Part shown: positions 8,541 to 17,294 of the stretch, in pieces
How the letters are laid out: the number at the start of each line of letters is the position of its first letter
How positions within the stretch are numbered: the first letter of the stretch is position 1
Origin: Hyphomicrobiales bacterium
GTDB lineage: Bacteria > Pseudomonadota > Alphaproteobacteria > Rhizobiales > Rhizobiaceae
Direction: 5' to 3'
NCBI GenBank assembly: GCA_900467745.1
Contig: UBQW01000017.1
Span: 88,666-141,634 of the forward strand
Length of the DNA stretch: 52,969 bases
Notes under the pieces: generated by a model
Told to the model about the DNA's origin: nothing
The model's database searches: none
What the model saw: only the letters and a program-made list of their open reading frames with translations
Translations under genes and position numbers: made by a program

Positions 8541-9824
8541 CTACTTGCGCTTCAGGAGGCTGAGAAGACTGCTCTTCTTCGCCTTCTTGACGGCGATGCG
8601 CCCGGTAACGATGTGCGACAGCTGCGAGAAGGTCTCGGCCGTCGGCGATTTCGGGTCCATCTCCGAGATCATCCGGCCGCTATTGGCAGCCGTTCCAAAA
8701 AGGTTGCTGTCGAACGGGATGATGGCGACGGGCTCGCATTCCAGCGGCTCGCAGAAATCCGCCGGGCTGATTTCCGGACGCTTCGGCATGCCCACCTGGT
8801 TGAGAACGAGGTGCGGCGCCTTGTCGTTCGGCCGCATCTTGCGCAGCGCGTCGATCAGGTTCTTCGTGTTGCGCAGGTTGGCGAGATCGGGAGATGCGCA
8901 GATGACCACCTCATCGGCGGCAGATAGCACCGAGCGCGTCCATTCGGACCATGCATGCGGCACGTCGAGCACGGTCACCGGCGCGCTGCGTTGCAGTACT
9001 TCCATGACTGGCTGGAAGGCATGTCCGTCGAAATCATAGGCGCGATCGAGAAGCGATGGCGCCGCAAGCAAAGAGAGGTTCTCCGAGCATTTGGTGAGCA
9101 GGCGATCGAGGAACATCTCGTCCAGGCGCTCAGGTGCATAGACCGCTTCGGCAATCCCCTGCGTCGGGTCCTGATCGAAGTCGATGTTCGCGGTTCCGTA
9201 GGGCAGGTCGAGATCGGCGAGGATCGTCTCGGTCGAAAACAACCGCGAAATACCGAAGGCGCAATTATGCGCGATGGTCGAGGAACCGACGCCGCCCTTG
9301 ACGCCGATGAAGGCAATGCTGCGCCCGAGCGGTTCTGCATCGGGATCGACGAAGATCGTCGCCATCGCCGTCATGATGTCGGGCATCGCCACCGGCTGCA
9401 CGATATATTCGGAAATGCCGTTGCGGATCAGGTCGCGATAGAGCGCGATGTCATTGTGGTAGCCGACGATGATGACCTTGGTCGACGGGTCGCAGACGGC
9501 CGCAAGCGGCGCCAGTTCGTTGAGCAGGTTGGCGCTGCTGGCGCGTGTCTCGAGAATGATCAGGTTCGGCGTCGGCGCGCTTGCAAACATGTTGGCCGCC
9601 GCCGGGATGCCACCGCTGGTGATGCGCAGGCTGACCTTCGACAGGCGGCGATCGTTACCGCAGCGCTCCATCACCCGCTGCAGTTCCTCGCTTTCGCAGA
9701 AGGCGTGCACCGAAATGCGAGGGAGCGGGCGCATGTTTTCCAGCTCGCCCATGCGCATGGCATCTTCGGCCTGCTGGAGGTCGGCGGCGTTCGTGATGTC
9801 GTATTCAACCGTGCTCATCGTCAA
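8541..9824 (-). CDS. cpaE: CpaE/TadZ, ParA/MinD-like pilus localisation protein
   Basis: A 427-residue protein. Residues about 35-155 form an atypical receiver-like domain, followed by a MinD/ParA-type ATPase domain. The P-loop reads KGGVGSST (176-183) instead of KGGVGKTT: the signature Lys is kept but the canonical Lys before the Thr pair is Ser, as in many CpaE/TadZ proteins. The family positions the pilus machine, often at the cell pole. The ATG at 9824 and a second ATG two codons later are both possible starts. It follows cpaD by 11 bases. Confidence 0.92.
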   Translation of the reverse strand: MTMSTVEYDITNAADLQQAEDAMRMGELENMRPLPRISVHAFCESEELQRVMERCGNDRRLSKVSLRITSGGIPAAANMFASAPTPNLIILETRASSANLLNELAPLAAVCDPSTKVIIVGYHNDIALYRDLIRNGISEYIVQPVAMPDIMTAMATIFVDPDAEPLGRSIAFIGVKGGVGSSTIAHNCAFGISRLFSTETILADLDLPYGTANIDFDQDPTQGIAEAVYAPERLDEMFLDRLLTKCSENLSLLAAPSLLDRAYDFDGHAFQPVMEVLQRSAPVTVLDVPHAWSEWTRSVLSAADEVVICASPDLANLRNTKNLIDALRKMRPNDKAPHLVLNQVGMPKRPEISPADFCEPLECEPVAIIPFDSNLFGTAANSGRMISEMDPKSPTAETFSQLSHIVTGRIAVKKAKKSSLLSLLKRK

Positions 9825-9835
9825 TCCTGGTCTGA

Positions 9836-10591
9836 TCAGAAGCTGCCGGCGGCGTTGCCACCGACTTCTTCGATCGTGGAACTGCGTTCGCGATATTCCT
9901 TGATGGCGGCGTTGCGGCGCGTTGCGTCGATCGGCGTCATGCCACGTGGCGCGACGAGATCTTCTGGATTGGCGATCTGTGCCGCGAGGTTGTTCTGCGT
10001 CGCGCAGCCGAAATTATAGTAATTCTGGTTGCTGAAGTCGTTGATCATATCCTTCGGCCACTGGCCGCACTGCGAGGTCATCGCCGTGGTGCCGACGAAG
10101 GTGAGGCGGATCGGCGCCGCATCCTTGGCATCGAGCGTCACATAGGAGCTGTTGACGATCTTCGAGCTCGCGATGCCGCGTGCGGAGAGTTCGGCGCGCA
10201 CCTGGCCGCGCAGCTGGCGGGCGGCGTTGGAGTTCGGCGATCCCTCTGGGGTCAAGAGGTAGACCGGCCCGGTGGCGCGCGAACCGTAGTTCTGCGCGAA
10301 GCCGCGGATCATGTCGCGCTGCGCTGTGTTGAGCCTGCGGTCGGTCGAGGCAACCGGAATGTCGACCGATTGCTCGGCTTCGGTCACCACGATCGGGTGG
10401 CGCTGGCGGTAATCGTCAGGAATACCGCCGGTCGTCAGGTCGTCGCGCGAGGCGCAGCCCGAAAGCAGGGCGGCTGCGAGCGCTGCGGCCGCGATCAGCG
10501 GTGTCGAAAAGCCGCGGTTGCGGGCGCTGGTCTTGATCTTGGCCATCGGCGTGTCTCTGTGTTGTGCCATTGCTGATCCCGCTTCGCTCAT
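9836..10591 (-). CDS. cpaD: CpaD pilus assembly lipoprotein
   Basis: A 251-residue CpaD-family protein with a signal peptide ending in the lipobox LLSGC (Cys46 from the first ATG), so it should be a lipoprotein of the outer membrane. The family works with the CpaC secretin. The ATG at 10591 overlaps the cpaC stop as ATGA; a second ATG at codon 16 (MAKIKTSARNRG) would give a more usual signal-peptide length and may be the true start. The conserved C-terminal part includes TSQCGQWPKDM and NFGCATQNNLAAQIANPEDL. Confidence 0.9.
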   Translation of the reverse strand: MSEAGSAMAQHRDTPMAKIKTSARNRGFSTPLIAAAALAAALLSGCASRDDLTTGGIPDDYRQRHPIVVTEAEQSVDIPVASTDRRLNTAQRDMIRGFAQNYGSRATGPVYLLTPEGSPNSNAARQLRGQVRAELSARGIASSKIVNSSYVTLDAKDAAPIRLTFVGTTAMTSQCGQWPKDMINDFSNQNYYNFGCATQNNLAAQIANPEDLVAPRGMTPIDATRRNAAIKEYRERSSTIEEVGGNAAGSF

Positions 10592-12093
10592 TTGTAGATG
10601 AACCCGATTGAACCGTGGAACTGGGCGTCCGCGACCGGCGCCTTGCCGCCATAGACCTTGTTGACGCGGTTCATGAAGAATGCCGCGCCGTCGTTCTCCG
10701 GGCTGAAATTGTCGTCGGGACGGTTCAGCTGGTTGCGGGCGACCGGACGCACGAGATAGGGCGTCGCGATGATGACAAGCTCTGTCTCGTCGCGCTCGAC
10801 GGTACGCTGGCGAAACAGTGTGCCAAGCAGCGGGATCTTGTTGGCACCCGGCGTTCCGTTCGATGTCTGCGAGACGTTGTCGCGAATAAGGCCGGCGAGC
10901 GCGATCGAACCGCCGGACGGAAGTTCGACGGATGTCTCTGCCGAACGGCGCTGATAAGTCGGCTGCGAACCGCTGACCGAAGGTGCCGGTTCCGACACGT
11001 TGGTCTTGATCTCCAGGCTGATGCGGCCCGAAGAAAGCACAACAGGCTTGAAGGCCAGGTTGATACCGTAATTATAGGGCACGACGGTGACGTTGCCGTC
11101 GTTGTCGGTCGTCGAATAGAGCACCTGGCCGCCGGAATTGAACGTCGCGGCCTGGCCGGAAATAGCCGTCAGCGTCGGCTCGGCAAGCGTCTTGACGACC
11201 TTTGCCTGCTCCAGAGCGCTCAGATAGGTCGAGATGTCGTACTTGCCGATCGAGCTCTTGAACAATGCAGCCAGACCGCCACCCAGCGTCGCGGTTGCGG
11301 CACTGGAATTGGGCGCGCCAAGCTGAGCGACGCTGAGGCCGCCGGAATTGGAGACCAGATTGTCGAAGCCGATCTGCTTCAGGATCTCGCGGCGAACTTC
11401 GGCGATGGTCACCTTCAGCGTGACCTGATCCTCACCTTCGATCTGCAACAGGTTGATCACCTGCGACTGCTGGCGGTTTTCCGCGAAAAGCGCCACCGAT
11501 CCATCGCCGCCACCCTGGCTGCTGGCCGTTTCCGTGCGCGTCGTCGCCTCGCCGCCCTTGAGGAAGACGCCGGCCAGATCGGCCGCCTGTGCTGCGTCCT
11601 GCGGCGTGCGCACCGTACCCGTCAACACGATGTTGTCGGAGACGATCTCGACGTTAATGTTGGAATCGGGAATGAAGCGGCGCAGGTTGTTCTGCAACCC
11701 GCTGACATCGCGTTCGATCGCGATGTCGAGGCTGACGATCTGCTGGCCGTCGGCGCCGAAGATGAAGATGTTGGTCTGCCCGACCGTCTTGCCGAACAGA
11801 TAGATGCGCCGCGAGGAGCGCGTCACCGCGTCTGCCATGCTCGGATCGGAAACGAGAATGTCGTGCGCATCGACGGGAAGGTCGATGACGATAGCCTTTT
11901 TCAGGCCGAGCTTGAGGGCGCGATGAGCGCCCGGGCCCGTCTGGGTGATGTTGACCATGCCGTCGGCGGCGGCCTCAGCCGCGCTGACGCCGACGATCGG
12001 ATCGAGGAAGCTAGGCGCAATGCCGGTAAAGCCGACCGTCAGCGACAGGCAGCCTGCCATCAGGTGTTTCATGTGCCGTGTTGAGTTGCCCAT
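10588..12093 (-). CDS. cpaC: CpaC/RcpA outer-membrane secretin
   Basis: A 501-residue secretin that forms the outer-membrane channel for the Flp pilus. It has an N-terminal signal peptide (to about residue 40), a pilus N-terminal domain (KLGLKKAIVIDLPVDAHDIL, SRRIYLFGKTVGQTNIFI), a BON-like segment (NNLRRFIPDSNINVEIVSDN) and the C-terminal secretin domain with VTLKVTIAEVRREILKQIG and VELPSGGSIALAGLI. It overlaps cpaD by 4 bases and follows cpaB by 11 bases. A smaller paralogue of its N-terminal domain is encoded at 14229-14666. Confidence 0.94.
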   Translation of the reverse strand: MGNSTRHMKHLMAGCLSLTVGFTGIAPSFLDPIVGVSAAEAAADGMVNITQTGPGAHRALKLGLKKAIVIDLPVDAHDILVSDPSMADAVTRSSRRIYLFGKTVGQTNIFIFGADGQQIVSLDIAIERDVSGLQNNLRRFIPDSNINVEIVSDNIVLTGTVRTPQDAAQAADLAGVFLKGGEATTRTETASSQGGGDGSVALFAENRQQSQVINLLQIEGEDQVTLKVTIAEVRREILKQIGFDNLVSNSGGLSVAQLGAPNSSAATATLGGGLAALFKSSIGKYDISTYLSALEQAKVVKTLAEPTLTAISGQAATFNSGGQVLYSTTDNDGNVTVVPYNYGINLAFKPVVLSSGRISLEIKTNVSEPAPSVSGSQPTYQRRSAETSVELPSGGSIALAGLIRDNVSQTSNGTPGANKIPLLGTLFRQRTVERDETELVIIATPYLVRPVARNQLNRPDDNFSPENDGAAFFMNRVNKVYGGKAPVADAQFHGSIGFIYK

Positions 12094-12104
12094 GTCCGTT
12101 TCCT

Positions 12105-12917
12105 CTACTCGGCTTTCGAAGGCGCGCTGTCGGTGACGATGGCGCCTGACTTGATGACCTGAACGATGGAGCTGCCGTTATCGCCGCTGAGCAGGTAATC
12201 GGCGGCCTTGGTGTCCGGCTCGCGGGCGTCGGCGACCGAGCGCAGCGCCAGCGACAGGCGATCGGCCATCTGCTGAGCAACCGCCAGAACCTTGGTCTGG
12301 TCGGGTGTCAGCTCCAGCGTCGCGGTCGTGCCGACCACCGCCTTGGAGCCATCGTCCTTTTCCTGAACCTGCTGGTCGATCGCGAGCACACGAACGTTGT
12401 TGAGCACGGTCTCGGTCAGATACTTGTCGCCGCTCTTTTCCTTGCGCACCATGATGAGGTCGACGCGGTCGTTCGGCAGGATGAAGCCGCCGGCGCCGGT
12501 TGCGACCGAGATTTCGGTGGCGACCGCGCGTTTGCCCGAAGGCAGCAGGGACGACATGATGCGACTGTTGGAATCGGCGATCTTTTCGGCCCGGATCGGC
12601 TCGCCCTCGAAGATCGGCATGCGCACCACGGCGCCCTGCAGGTCCTTGATTGCGTCGGGCTTGTCGGTTTCGGTGATGAAGCCCTGAACGACCCCGCCTG
12701 TCGGCCATGCCATCCAGTGCGCAGACTTGTCGTCGAGCCGCGCGCCGACGGGCAGATTGGCGCCCGATACCAGCACGTTGACGGTCGGTTCCTTCTCGAC
12801 CACCTGCTGCACCTGGGTCACGACCGATCCGCGGCCGGCAAGGCTCATCGCCAAAACGCCGGCCAGACCGGCGGCGACGACAGCCACTCCAAGGATCAAT
12901 ATGCGGGCGGGTTTCAT
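12105..12917 (-). CDS. cpaB: CpaB/RcpC pilus assembly protein with SAF domain
   Basis: A 270-residue periplasmic protein held by an N-terminal membrane segment (residues 4-26). The SAF-like domain (VNVLVSGANLPVGARLDDK) is followed by the RcpC domain with SVATGAGGFILPNDRVDLIMV and a conserved C-terminal half. CpaB helps to stabilise the secretin channel. The ATG at 12917 has GGGGAA 8 bases upstream. It heads a transcription unit of its own: the 110 bases before it contain a CtrA-type box and a TATAAT. Confidence 0.92.
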   Translation of the reverse strand: MKPARILILGVAVVAAGLAGVLAMSLAGRGSVVTQVQQVVEKEPTVNVLVSGANLPVGARLDDKSAHWMAWPTGGVVQGFITETDKPDAIKDLQGAVVRMPIFEGEPIRAEKIADSNSRIMSSLLPSGKRAVATEISVATGAGGFILPNDRVDLIMVRKEKSGDKYLTETVLNNVRVLAIDQQVQEKDDGSKAVVGTTATLELTPDQTKVLAVAQQMADRLSLALRSVADAREPDTKAADYLLSGDNGSSIVQVIKSGAIVTDSAPSKAE

Positions 12918-12975
12918 CAGGCGTTCCCCAAGGAATCGAAATATTCGTTCCGGAGAATTGGCTCCAATTGGTGTA

Positions 12976-13021
12976 ATTATAGTTAACGAAAGACTTCGAT
13001 CTTAGGTTAACGAGCGCTTAA
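12976..13021 (-). promoter_or_regulatory. CtrA box and -10 element of the cpaB promoter
   Basis: Reading on the minus strand from 13021: TTAA, seven bases (GCGCTCG), TTAACC, a full match to the CtrA consensus TTAA-N7-TTAA(C). A perfect TATAAT follows at 12981-12976. The -35 position (TAAGAT) is poor, which fits an activator-dependent promoter with CtrA touching the -35 region. The start of cpaB is 59 bases beyond the -10. In Caulobacter pilA and cpa genes are in the CtrA regulon; here the claim rests on the motif. Confidence 0.6.
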
Positions 13022-13027
13022 GCGCCT

Positions 13028-13540
13028 TTATTTCAGGCCCTGCAGCGCGGTCATGAACAGCGGCGAAGACGGAAATGCCAGAAAACCGCCGATCGCGATG
13101 GCGATACCGTAGGGGATCTTCTTGGCCATCAGGATGGAGTTTGGGACCGGAAGGCCGATCGCGAGAATGGTGTCTGCCTGCGTGCGGATCATCATAATGG
13201 CCAACGTCAGGAGGCCGCCCAAAATACCGACATAGCCAAGAAACTCGACGATAGCAGGGTTAAGGCCGAACCAGAGTGCCGTGGCCGTCAGAAGCTTGGC
13301 GTCGCCGCCACCCATGGTGTTGGTTGCGAACAAAACGAAGCAGACGACAAACACCGCAAGCGCGCCAGCGGCATGATTGCCGATCGCGGCAAGCGGCATG
13401 CCTGTCAAAAGCGCGATGGCGAAGAAAGACGCGATGAGGATGATGGAGATCCTATTCGGGATCGTCATCGTGAACAGATCGGAAAATGCCGCGATTGCGA
13501 GGCACAGCGGGAATATCACAAAGACGGAAGCTGCGATCAT
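13028..13540 (-). CDS. cpaA: CpaA/TadV prepilin peptidase
   Basis: A 170-residue polytopic aspartic peptidase (A24 family) that cleaves the leader of the Flp pilin and the TadE-like pseudopilins. The two catalytic aspartates are seen in FSDLFTMTIPNR (Asp21) and in the GGGDAK motif (Asp80). It is short, as tad-type peptidases lack the N-terminal methylase domain of PilD. It lies 107 bases after the pilin gene, behind a hairpin series, and before cpaB. Confidence 0.92.
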   Translation of the reverse strand: MIAASVFVIFPLCLAIAAFSDLFTMTIPNRISIILIASFFAIALLTGMPLAAIGNHAAGALAVFVVCFVLFATNTMGGGDAKLLTATALWFGLNPAIVEFLGYVGILGGLLTLAIMMIRTQADTILAIGLPVPNSILMAKKIPYGIAIAIGGFLAFPSSPLFMTALQGLK

Positions 13541-13561
13541 TCTGCTATCGATCCTTAAGAC

Positions 13562-13623
13562 AAAAGGCCCACCGCGTGTTCGCGTGAGCCTATGTTTAGC
13601 GCCAGACCCGTTAAGGTCTGGCG
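13562..13623 (-). terminator. Hairpins and T-tract between pilin and cpaA
   Basis: Downstream of the pilin stop, in minus-strand order: a perfect 9-bp stem CGCCAGACC/GGTCTGGCG (13623-13600), then a 10-bp stem with one G-U pair and one bulge (13590-13566) followed directly by TTTT (13565-13562). A small third stem sits at the stop codon itself. The second hairpin fits an intrinsic terminator that would uncouple abundant pilin from cpaA and later genes. Confidence 0.7.
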
Positions 13624-13647
13624 TATATCGTGTCGCCGAAGGCGATA

Positions 13648-13827
13648 TCAGGTCGGGGTCTTGGAAGCGATCGTGTTCGACAGACCGTTGAACATGAGGT
13701 TCAGTTTGTTGCCGAGTGCGGTCGCGCCGGTGATGAGCGCTACGGAAATGAGCGCTGCGATCAGGCCGTATTCAATTGCGGTCGCGCCGGATTCGTCTTT
13801 CAGAAAACGGCTTACAAGCTTGGTCAT
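13648..13827 (-). CDS. Flp family type IVb pilin
   Basis: The 59-residue major pilin precursor. The leader ends at Gly14; the mature protein begins ATAIEYGLIAALISVALITG with the Flp Glu5-Tyr6 motif, followed by one hydrophobic helix and a short C-terminal tail. The chosen ATG at 13827 has AGGAG 6 bases upstream. Upstream in-frame codons would add 23 residues unlike any pilin leader. Only one flp gene is in the window, which suggests it is the structural pilin (pilA/ctpA equivalent). It is cleaved by CpaA and probably transcribed at a high level from the region 13828-14228. Confidence 0.93.
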   Translation of the reverse strand: MTKLVSRFLKDESGATAIEYGLIAALISVALITGATALGNKLNLMFNGLSNTIASKTPT

Positions 13828-14228
13828 GATAACTCCTAACTCCAGTTGATGTTCAGCACGTCCGCCAACTGTTTGCCGTTGATCGGATGAGCACAACCTA
13901 ACGTACCGCTCTTTCGATCGGCTTAAAAAAATGGGTTACCAATGTGTAAAGGAGAAGCAGTCGGCGGCTATGGTAAGTAACTGCCTCAGTAGATTTGTAG
14001 AAATTTAAATATCATGTCGAAGCTACTGCTGCATAAGGGATTTCTGATGGGGCGGGGTGCGATGCCGTTACCTCATCCGCAATCGTGAAAGCCGTCTGTC
14101 TCGTTACGCTACTACTCTCGGCGCGTTAACGTCTCATTATGGACGAGCTGGTTGTAATATTAAGGTTTCATGCACCATTTTTTTCTATGCTCCCGGTAAG
14201 TTAGCGTCGTGATCGTGAGAGAATCCAG
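13828..14228. other. Divergent intergenic region, pilin / CpaC-N-like gene
   Basis: 401 bases without a convincing gene. It must hold promoters for the pilin (minus) and the 14229 gene (plus). A near-match to a CtrA box, TTAA-N7-TTAT, is at 14126-14140, 89 bases before the plus-strand gene. The stretch 13920-14190 is clearly more AT-rich than its surroundings. I see no tRNA, repeat or small ORF with a ribosome binding site here. Confidence 0.5.
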
Positions 14229-14666
14229 ATGTCATCGAGCGGCATAAGGCTAGTCCTTGCCAGTGTACTTGCCGCCGCCGCGGCTTGCACAACTGTCTGC
14301 GCCCCGGCCTTCGCCCAACAGCAGCAGATGCTCAGGGTCTATATGGATCAGGCGCGCGTATTGAAGCTCGATCGTCCCGTCAGCAAGGTCATCGTCGGCA
14401 ATGCCAAGGTGGCGGATGCGACGGTTGCCGACGCAAAGACCATCGTGCTGACAGGCCGCAGCTTCGGCAGCACCAATCTCGTCCTGCTCGATGCCGACGG
14501 CAACGCCATTCTCGATCAGAGTATTCTCGTATCGATCGACGAAGCAAACACGGTGCGCGTGTTCCGCCAGACGGAGCGCACGGTTTTATCGTGCACGCCG
14601 AACTGCGAACAGCACAGCGACACGACGGCTGCCGCGGGTGCAGCCGCCGGCGCGGCAGGCCCGTAA
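14229..14666 (+). CDS. Secreted protein with CpaC-like pilus N-terminal domain
   Basis: A 145-residue protein with a signal peptide (cleavage probably after APAFA, residue 27) and a single domain like the N-terminal domain of CpaC secretins: MDQARVLKLDRPVSKVIVGN, then GRSFGSTNLVLLDADG. No secretin barrel is present. The C-terminus is an Ala/Gly-rich tail after two Cys (SCTPNC). It may bind the secretin or the pilus base in the periplasm. It is followed by two TadE-like genes on the same strand (95 bases away), divergent from the pilin operon. The exact function is not known. Confidence 0.82.
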   Translation: MSSSGIRLVLASVLAAAAACTTVCAPAFAQQQQMLRVYMDQARVLKLDRPVSKVIVGNAKVADATVADAKTIVLTGRSFGSTNLVLLDADGNAILDQSILVSIDEANTVRVFRQTERTVLSCTPNCEQHSDTTAAAGAAAGAAGP

Positions 14667-14761
14667 TCGAGCCCCTTTTACTTGTTGTTAAATTTCTGAA
14701 CCGGCTTGAAACGGAAAATCAACGTTCGGCACCTAAAAATGCATGATCGAAGCTGTGTCGG

Positions 14762-15388
14762 ATGCAGGCCATGACGGAATTGGATCAAACAGCGGAACGG
14801 ACGGATCGGCGCCAATGCAGGCGACGGTGGTCCATTGCCGCTTTCAGGCGCTCGCGTGATGGAGCCGCCGCGATCGAATTCGCCCTTCTCGCCATTCCCT
14901 ATTTCATGGTTGTGTTCGCGATCATCGAGACCTTCATCGCCTTTGCTGGCGAGGAGCTCGTCTCCAACGCAGTCGATACGCTGGGCCGCAAGATCCGCAC
15001 CGGTCAGATCACCGCTACCAACACCGACCGAACCGCCTTTCGCACTGCCTTCTGCAAGGAGATCTCGATCCTGATCACCTGCTCGGCGACGGAAGCGGCA
15101 ACGCCGAGCAAGCTTTTCGTCGATGTTCAGAAGTTCGCGACCTTCGCGGCCATCCCGACGACCATTCCAACGAAATCGACTGCCGCCTATTCGGACCTCG
15201 ACACATCGAAACTCCAATACGCGCCAGGCGGCGCCGGCACCATCAACATGGTCCGCGCCTATTACAAGTGGCAGGTCATCGGCGACCTTATCCGTCCCTA
15301 CATCTCCAATATCAGGCCATCCGACGGCTCCTCGGCCTACTTCCTGATTGTCGCGACCGCCGCGTTCCAGAACGAGCAATACCCGTGA
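14762..15388 (+). CDS. TadE/TadG-like pseudopilin
   Basis: A 208-residue protein with a basic N-terminal leader and a pseudopilin cleavage motif DG/AAAIEF (cleavage after Gly34; Glu at +5 and Phe at +6), followed by a hydrophobic helix LLAIPYFMVVFAIIETFIAF and a periplasmic domain of about 140 residues. TadE-type minor pilins are processed by the CpaA/TadV peptidase and are needed for pilus assembly. The ATG at 14762 or another three codons later could be the start. Its stop overlaps the next gene's start (TGATG). Confidence 0.85.
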   Translation: MQAMTELDQTAERTDRRQCRRRWSIAAFRRSRDGAAAIEFALLAIPYFMVVFAIIETFIAFAGEELVSNAVDTLGRKIRTGQITATNTDRTAFRTAFCKEISILITCSATEAATPSKLFVDVQKFATFAAIPTTIPTKSTAAYSDLDTSKLQYAPGGAGTINMVRAYYKWQVIGDLIRPYISNIRPSDGSSAYFLIVATAAFQNEQYP

Positions 15389-15966
15389 TGAGGATTCGCA
15401 GCGCAATTGTCAGGCTACAGGCCCTCTCTCGCCGCTTCGCGGGTGACCGCGATGGCATGGGCGCCATCGAGTTCGCCATTCTCTTCCCGATCCTCGTCAT
15501 GCTCTATGTCGGCGCATTCGAGATCACCATCGGTCTCAGCGTCAGCAAGCGTGCCTCGCGCGCCGCAGCGACGGTGGCGGATGTCGTCACCCAGCAGCAG
15601 ACGGTGACGAAGTCCTGGCTCGCGGACATGCCCAATGCCGCAGCCGCGATCTTCGTGCCCTACAATGCCGGAACCACGCTGAGCCTGAAGATTACAGGCA
15701 TCCAGATCGACGCCGCCGCCAACCCGACCGTCAAGTGGTCCTGGGCGCAGGACAACAGCCGTCCCTACGCGGTCAATTCAGCGGTAACGGTGCCTGCCGA
15801 TCTCAAGAAGGCAAGCAGCTTCCTTGTCCGCTCGGAGCTGTCCATACCCTACAAGCTGTTCCTCTTCGCGCCCAACCTCATGCCGAACAACAGCACTATC
15901 ACCATCAGCCGCACCTACTACTACCGGCAGCGCCAGGGCGACAACGTGCTCTGCAGCGACTGCTGA
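15388..15966 (+). CDS. TadE-like pseudopilin, second copy
   Basis: A 192-residue paralogue of the preceding protein with the cleavage motif DG/MGAIEF (after Gly23) and helix AILFPILVMLYVGAFEITIG. The C-terminal domain ends in a Cys pair (LCSDC) that may form a disulphide. The ATG at 15388 shares one base with the upstream TGA, so translation is coupled. Two adjacent TadE/TadF-type genes are the normal arrangement in tad loci, which usually also have a large TadG; no TadG is found in this window. Confidence 0.86.
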   Translation: MRIRSAIVRLQALSRRFAGDRDGMGAIEFAILFPILVMLYVGAFEITIGLSVSKRASRAAATVADVVTQQQTVTKSWLADMPNAAAAIFVPYNAGTTLSLKITGIQIDAAANPTVKWSWAQDNSRPYAVNSAVTVPADLKKASSFLVRSELSIPYKLFLFAPNLMPNNSTITISRTYYYRQRQGDNVLCSDC

Positions 15967-16073
15967 GCGGCACGCCCCACCACCCGCATTTGCCATCCTC
16001 ACGTCTCCGTTATAAGGCTTGTGACCCTGCGGCCGGCAATCCGGCGCGCCAGCTTTTCAGTGTCGGGTGAAAC

Positions 16074-17294
16074 ATGCCGCGTGCCTTTCTATTCGTGATG
16101 GATTCCTTCGGCGTCGGTGGCGCGCCCGATGCGGCCGCCTATGGCGACGAGGGGGCCGATACGCTCGGCCATATTGCCGAATTCTGTGCCGCCGGCTTGG
16201 GCGACCGCGAGGGTTTGCGATCAGGACCGCTGAAGCTGCCGAACCTGTCGGCGCTCGGCCTCCTGCATCTCGCCAAGGCCGCATCCGGCAAGATTCCCGT
16301 GGGCATGCCGATGGCCGAGAAGGTCTATGCCAGCTTCGGCTCGGCCAACGAGGTCTCGCGCGGCAAGGATACGCCATCGGGCCACTGGGAAATATCAGGC
16401 ACGCCCGTCAATTTCGACTGGGGCTATTTCCCGACCGAGGGCGACGCTTTCGCGCCCGAATTGGTCGAGGCGCTTTGCCGCGCCGCCGAAGTGCCCGGCA
16501 TCCTTGGCAATTGCCACGCGTCCGGCACCGACATCATCGCCCGCTACGGTGAGGAACACATCCGCACCGGCAAGCCGATCTGCTACACCTCGTCGGACTC
16601 CGTCTTCCAGGTCGCCGCCCACGAGAAGCATTTCGGCCTCGAGCGGCTGATGACCTTCTGCGCCATCGCCCGTGCCCTTCTCGACCGTGAAAACATCGGC
16701 CGCGTCATTGCCCGCCCCTTCGTCGGCGAAACCAGGGCGAGCTTCGAGCGCACCGGCAATCGCCGAGATTTCTCCGTGCCGCCGCCCGAGCCGACGCTGC
16801 TCGACAGATTGGTGAAGGAAGGCCGCACCGTCCATGCCGTCGGTAAGGTCGGTGATATCTTCGCCCACCAGGGCGTGTCGCGGGTCGTCAAGGCCAACGG
16901 CAATGCGGCGCTGATGGATGCGACGCTCGAAGCCATGGATGTCGCCGAGGATGGCGATCTCGTCTTCACCAATTTCGTCGATTTCGACATGCTCTACGGC
17001 CACCGCCGCGACGTGCCGGGCTATGCCGCGGCACTCGAGGCCTTCGACGCGCGCCTGTCGGAAGTCGGCGGCAAGCTGAAGCCCGGCGATCTCGTCATCA
17101 TCACCGCCGATCATGGCTGCGACCCAACCTGGCGCGGCACCGACCACACCCGTGAGCGGGTTCCCATCATCGCCTATGGCCCCGGCCACCGCCCGCGCAA
17201 TCTCGGCATTCGTTCGAGCTACGCCGATATCGGCGAGACCATCGCCCAACACCTGCGCATCCCCGCCGGCCCGCACGGGAGGAGTTTTCTGTGA
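16074..17294 (+). CDS. deoB: Phosphopentomutase
   Basis: A 406-residue cytosolic enzyme of the alkaline-phosphatase superfamily that interconverts ribose or deoxyribose 1-phosphate and 5-phosphate. Metal and catalytic motifs are present: [14 protein letters not shown] at the N-terminus, PSGHWEISG near 105 and [19 protein letters not shown] near the C-terminus. The length fits the family. It begins a deoB-add-upp run and overlaps add by 4 bases (GTGA). It supplies the step between the phosphorylases (deoA, punA) and the aldolase (deoC) encoded on the other strand. Confidence 0.96.
   Translation: MPRAFLFVMDSFGVGGAPDAAAYGDEGADTLGHIAEFCAAGLGDREGLRSGPLKLPNLSALGLLHLAKAASGKIPVGMPMAEKVYASFGSANEVSRGKDTPSGHWEISGTPVNFDWGYFPTEGDAFAPELVEALCRAAEVPGILGNCHASGTDIIARYGEEHIRTGKPICYTSSDSVFQVAAHEKHFGLERLMTFCAIARALLDRENIGRVIARPFVGETRASFERTGNRRDFSVPPPEPTLLDRLVKEGRTVHAVGKVGDIFAHQGVSRVVKANGNAALMDATLEAMDVAEDGDLVFTNFVDFDMLYGHRRDVPGYAAALEAFDARLSEVGGKLKPGDLVIITADHGCDPTWRGTDHTRERVPIIAYGPGHRPRNLGIRSSYADIGETIAQHLRIPAGPHGRSFL

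Noticed and set aside
13920..13940. TTAA...TTACC upstream of the pilin as a CtrA site
   Set aside because: The spacing between the half-sites is 9, not 7.
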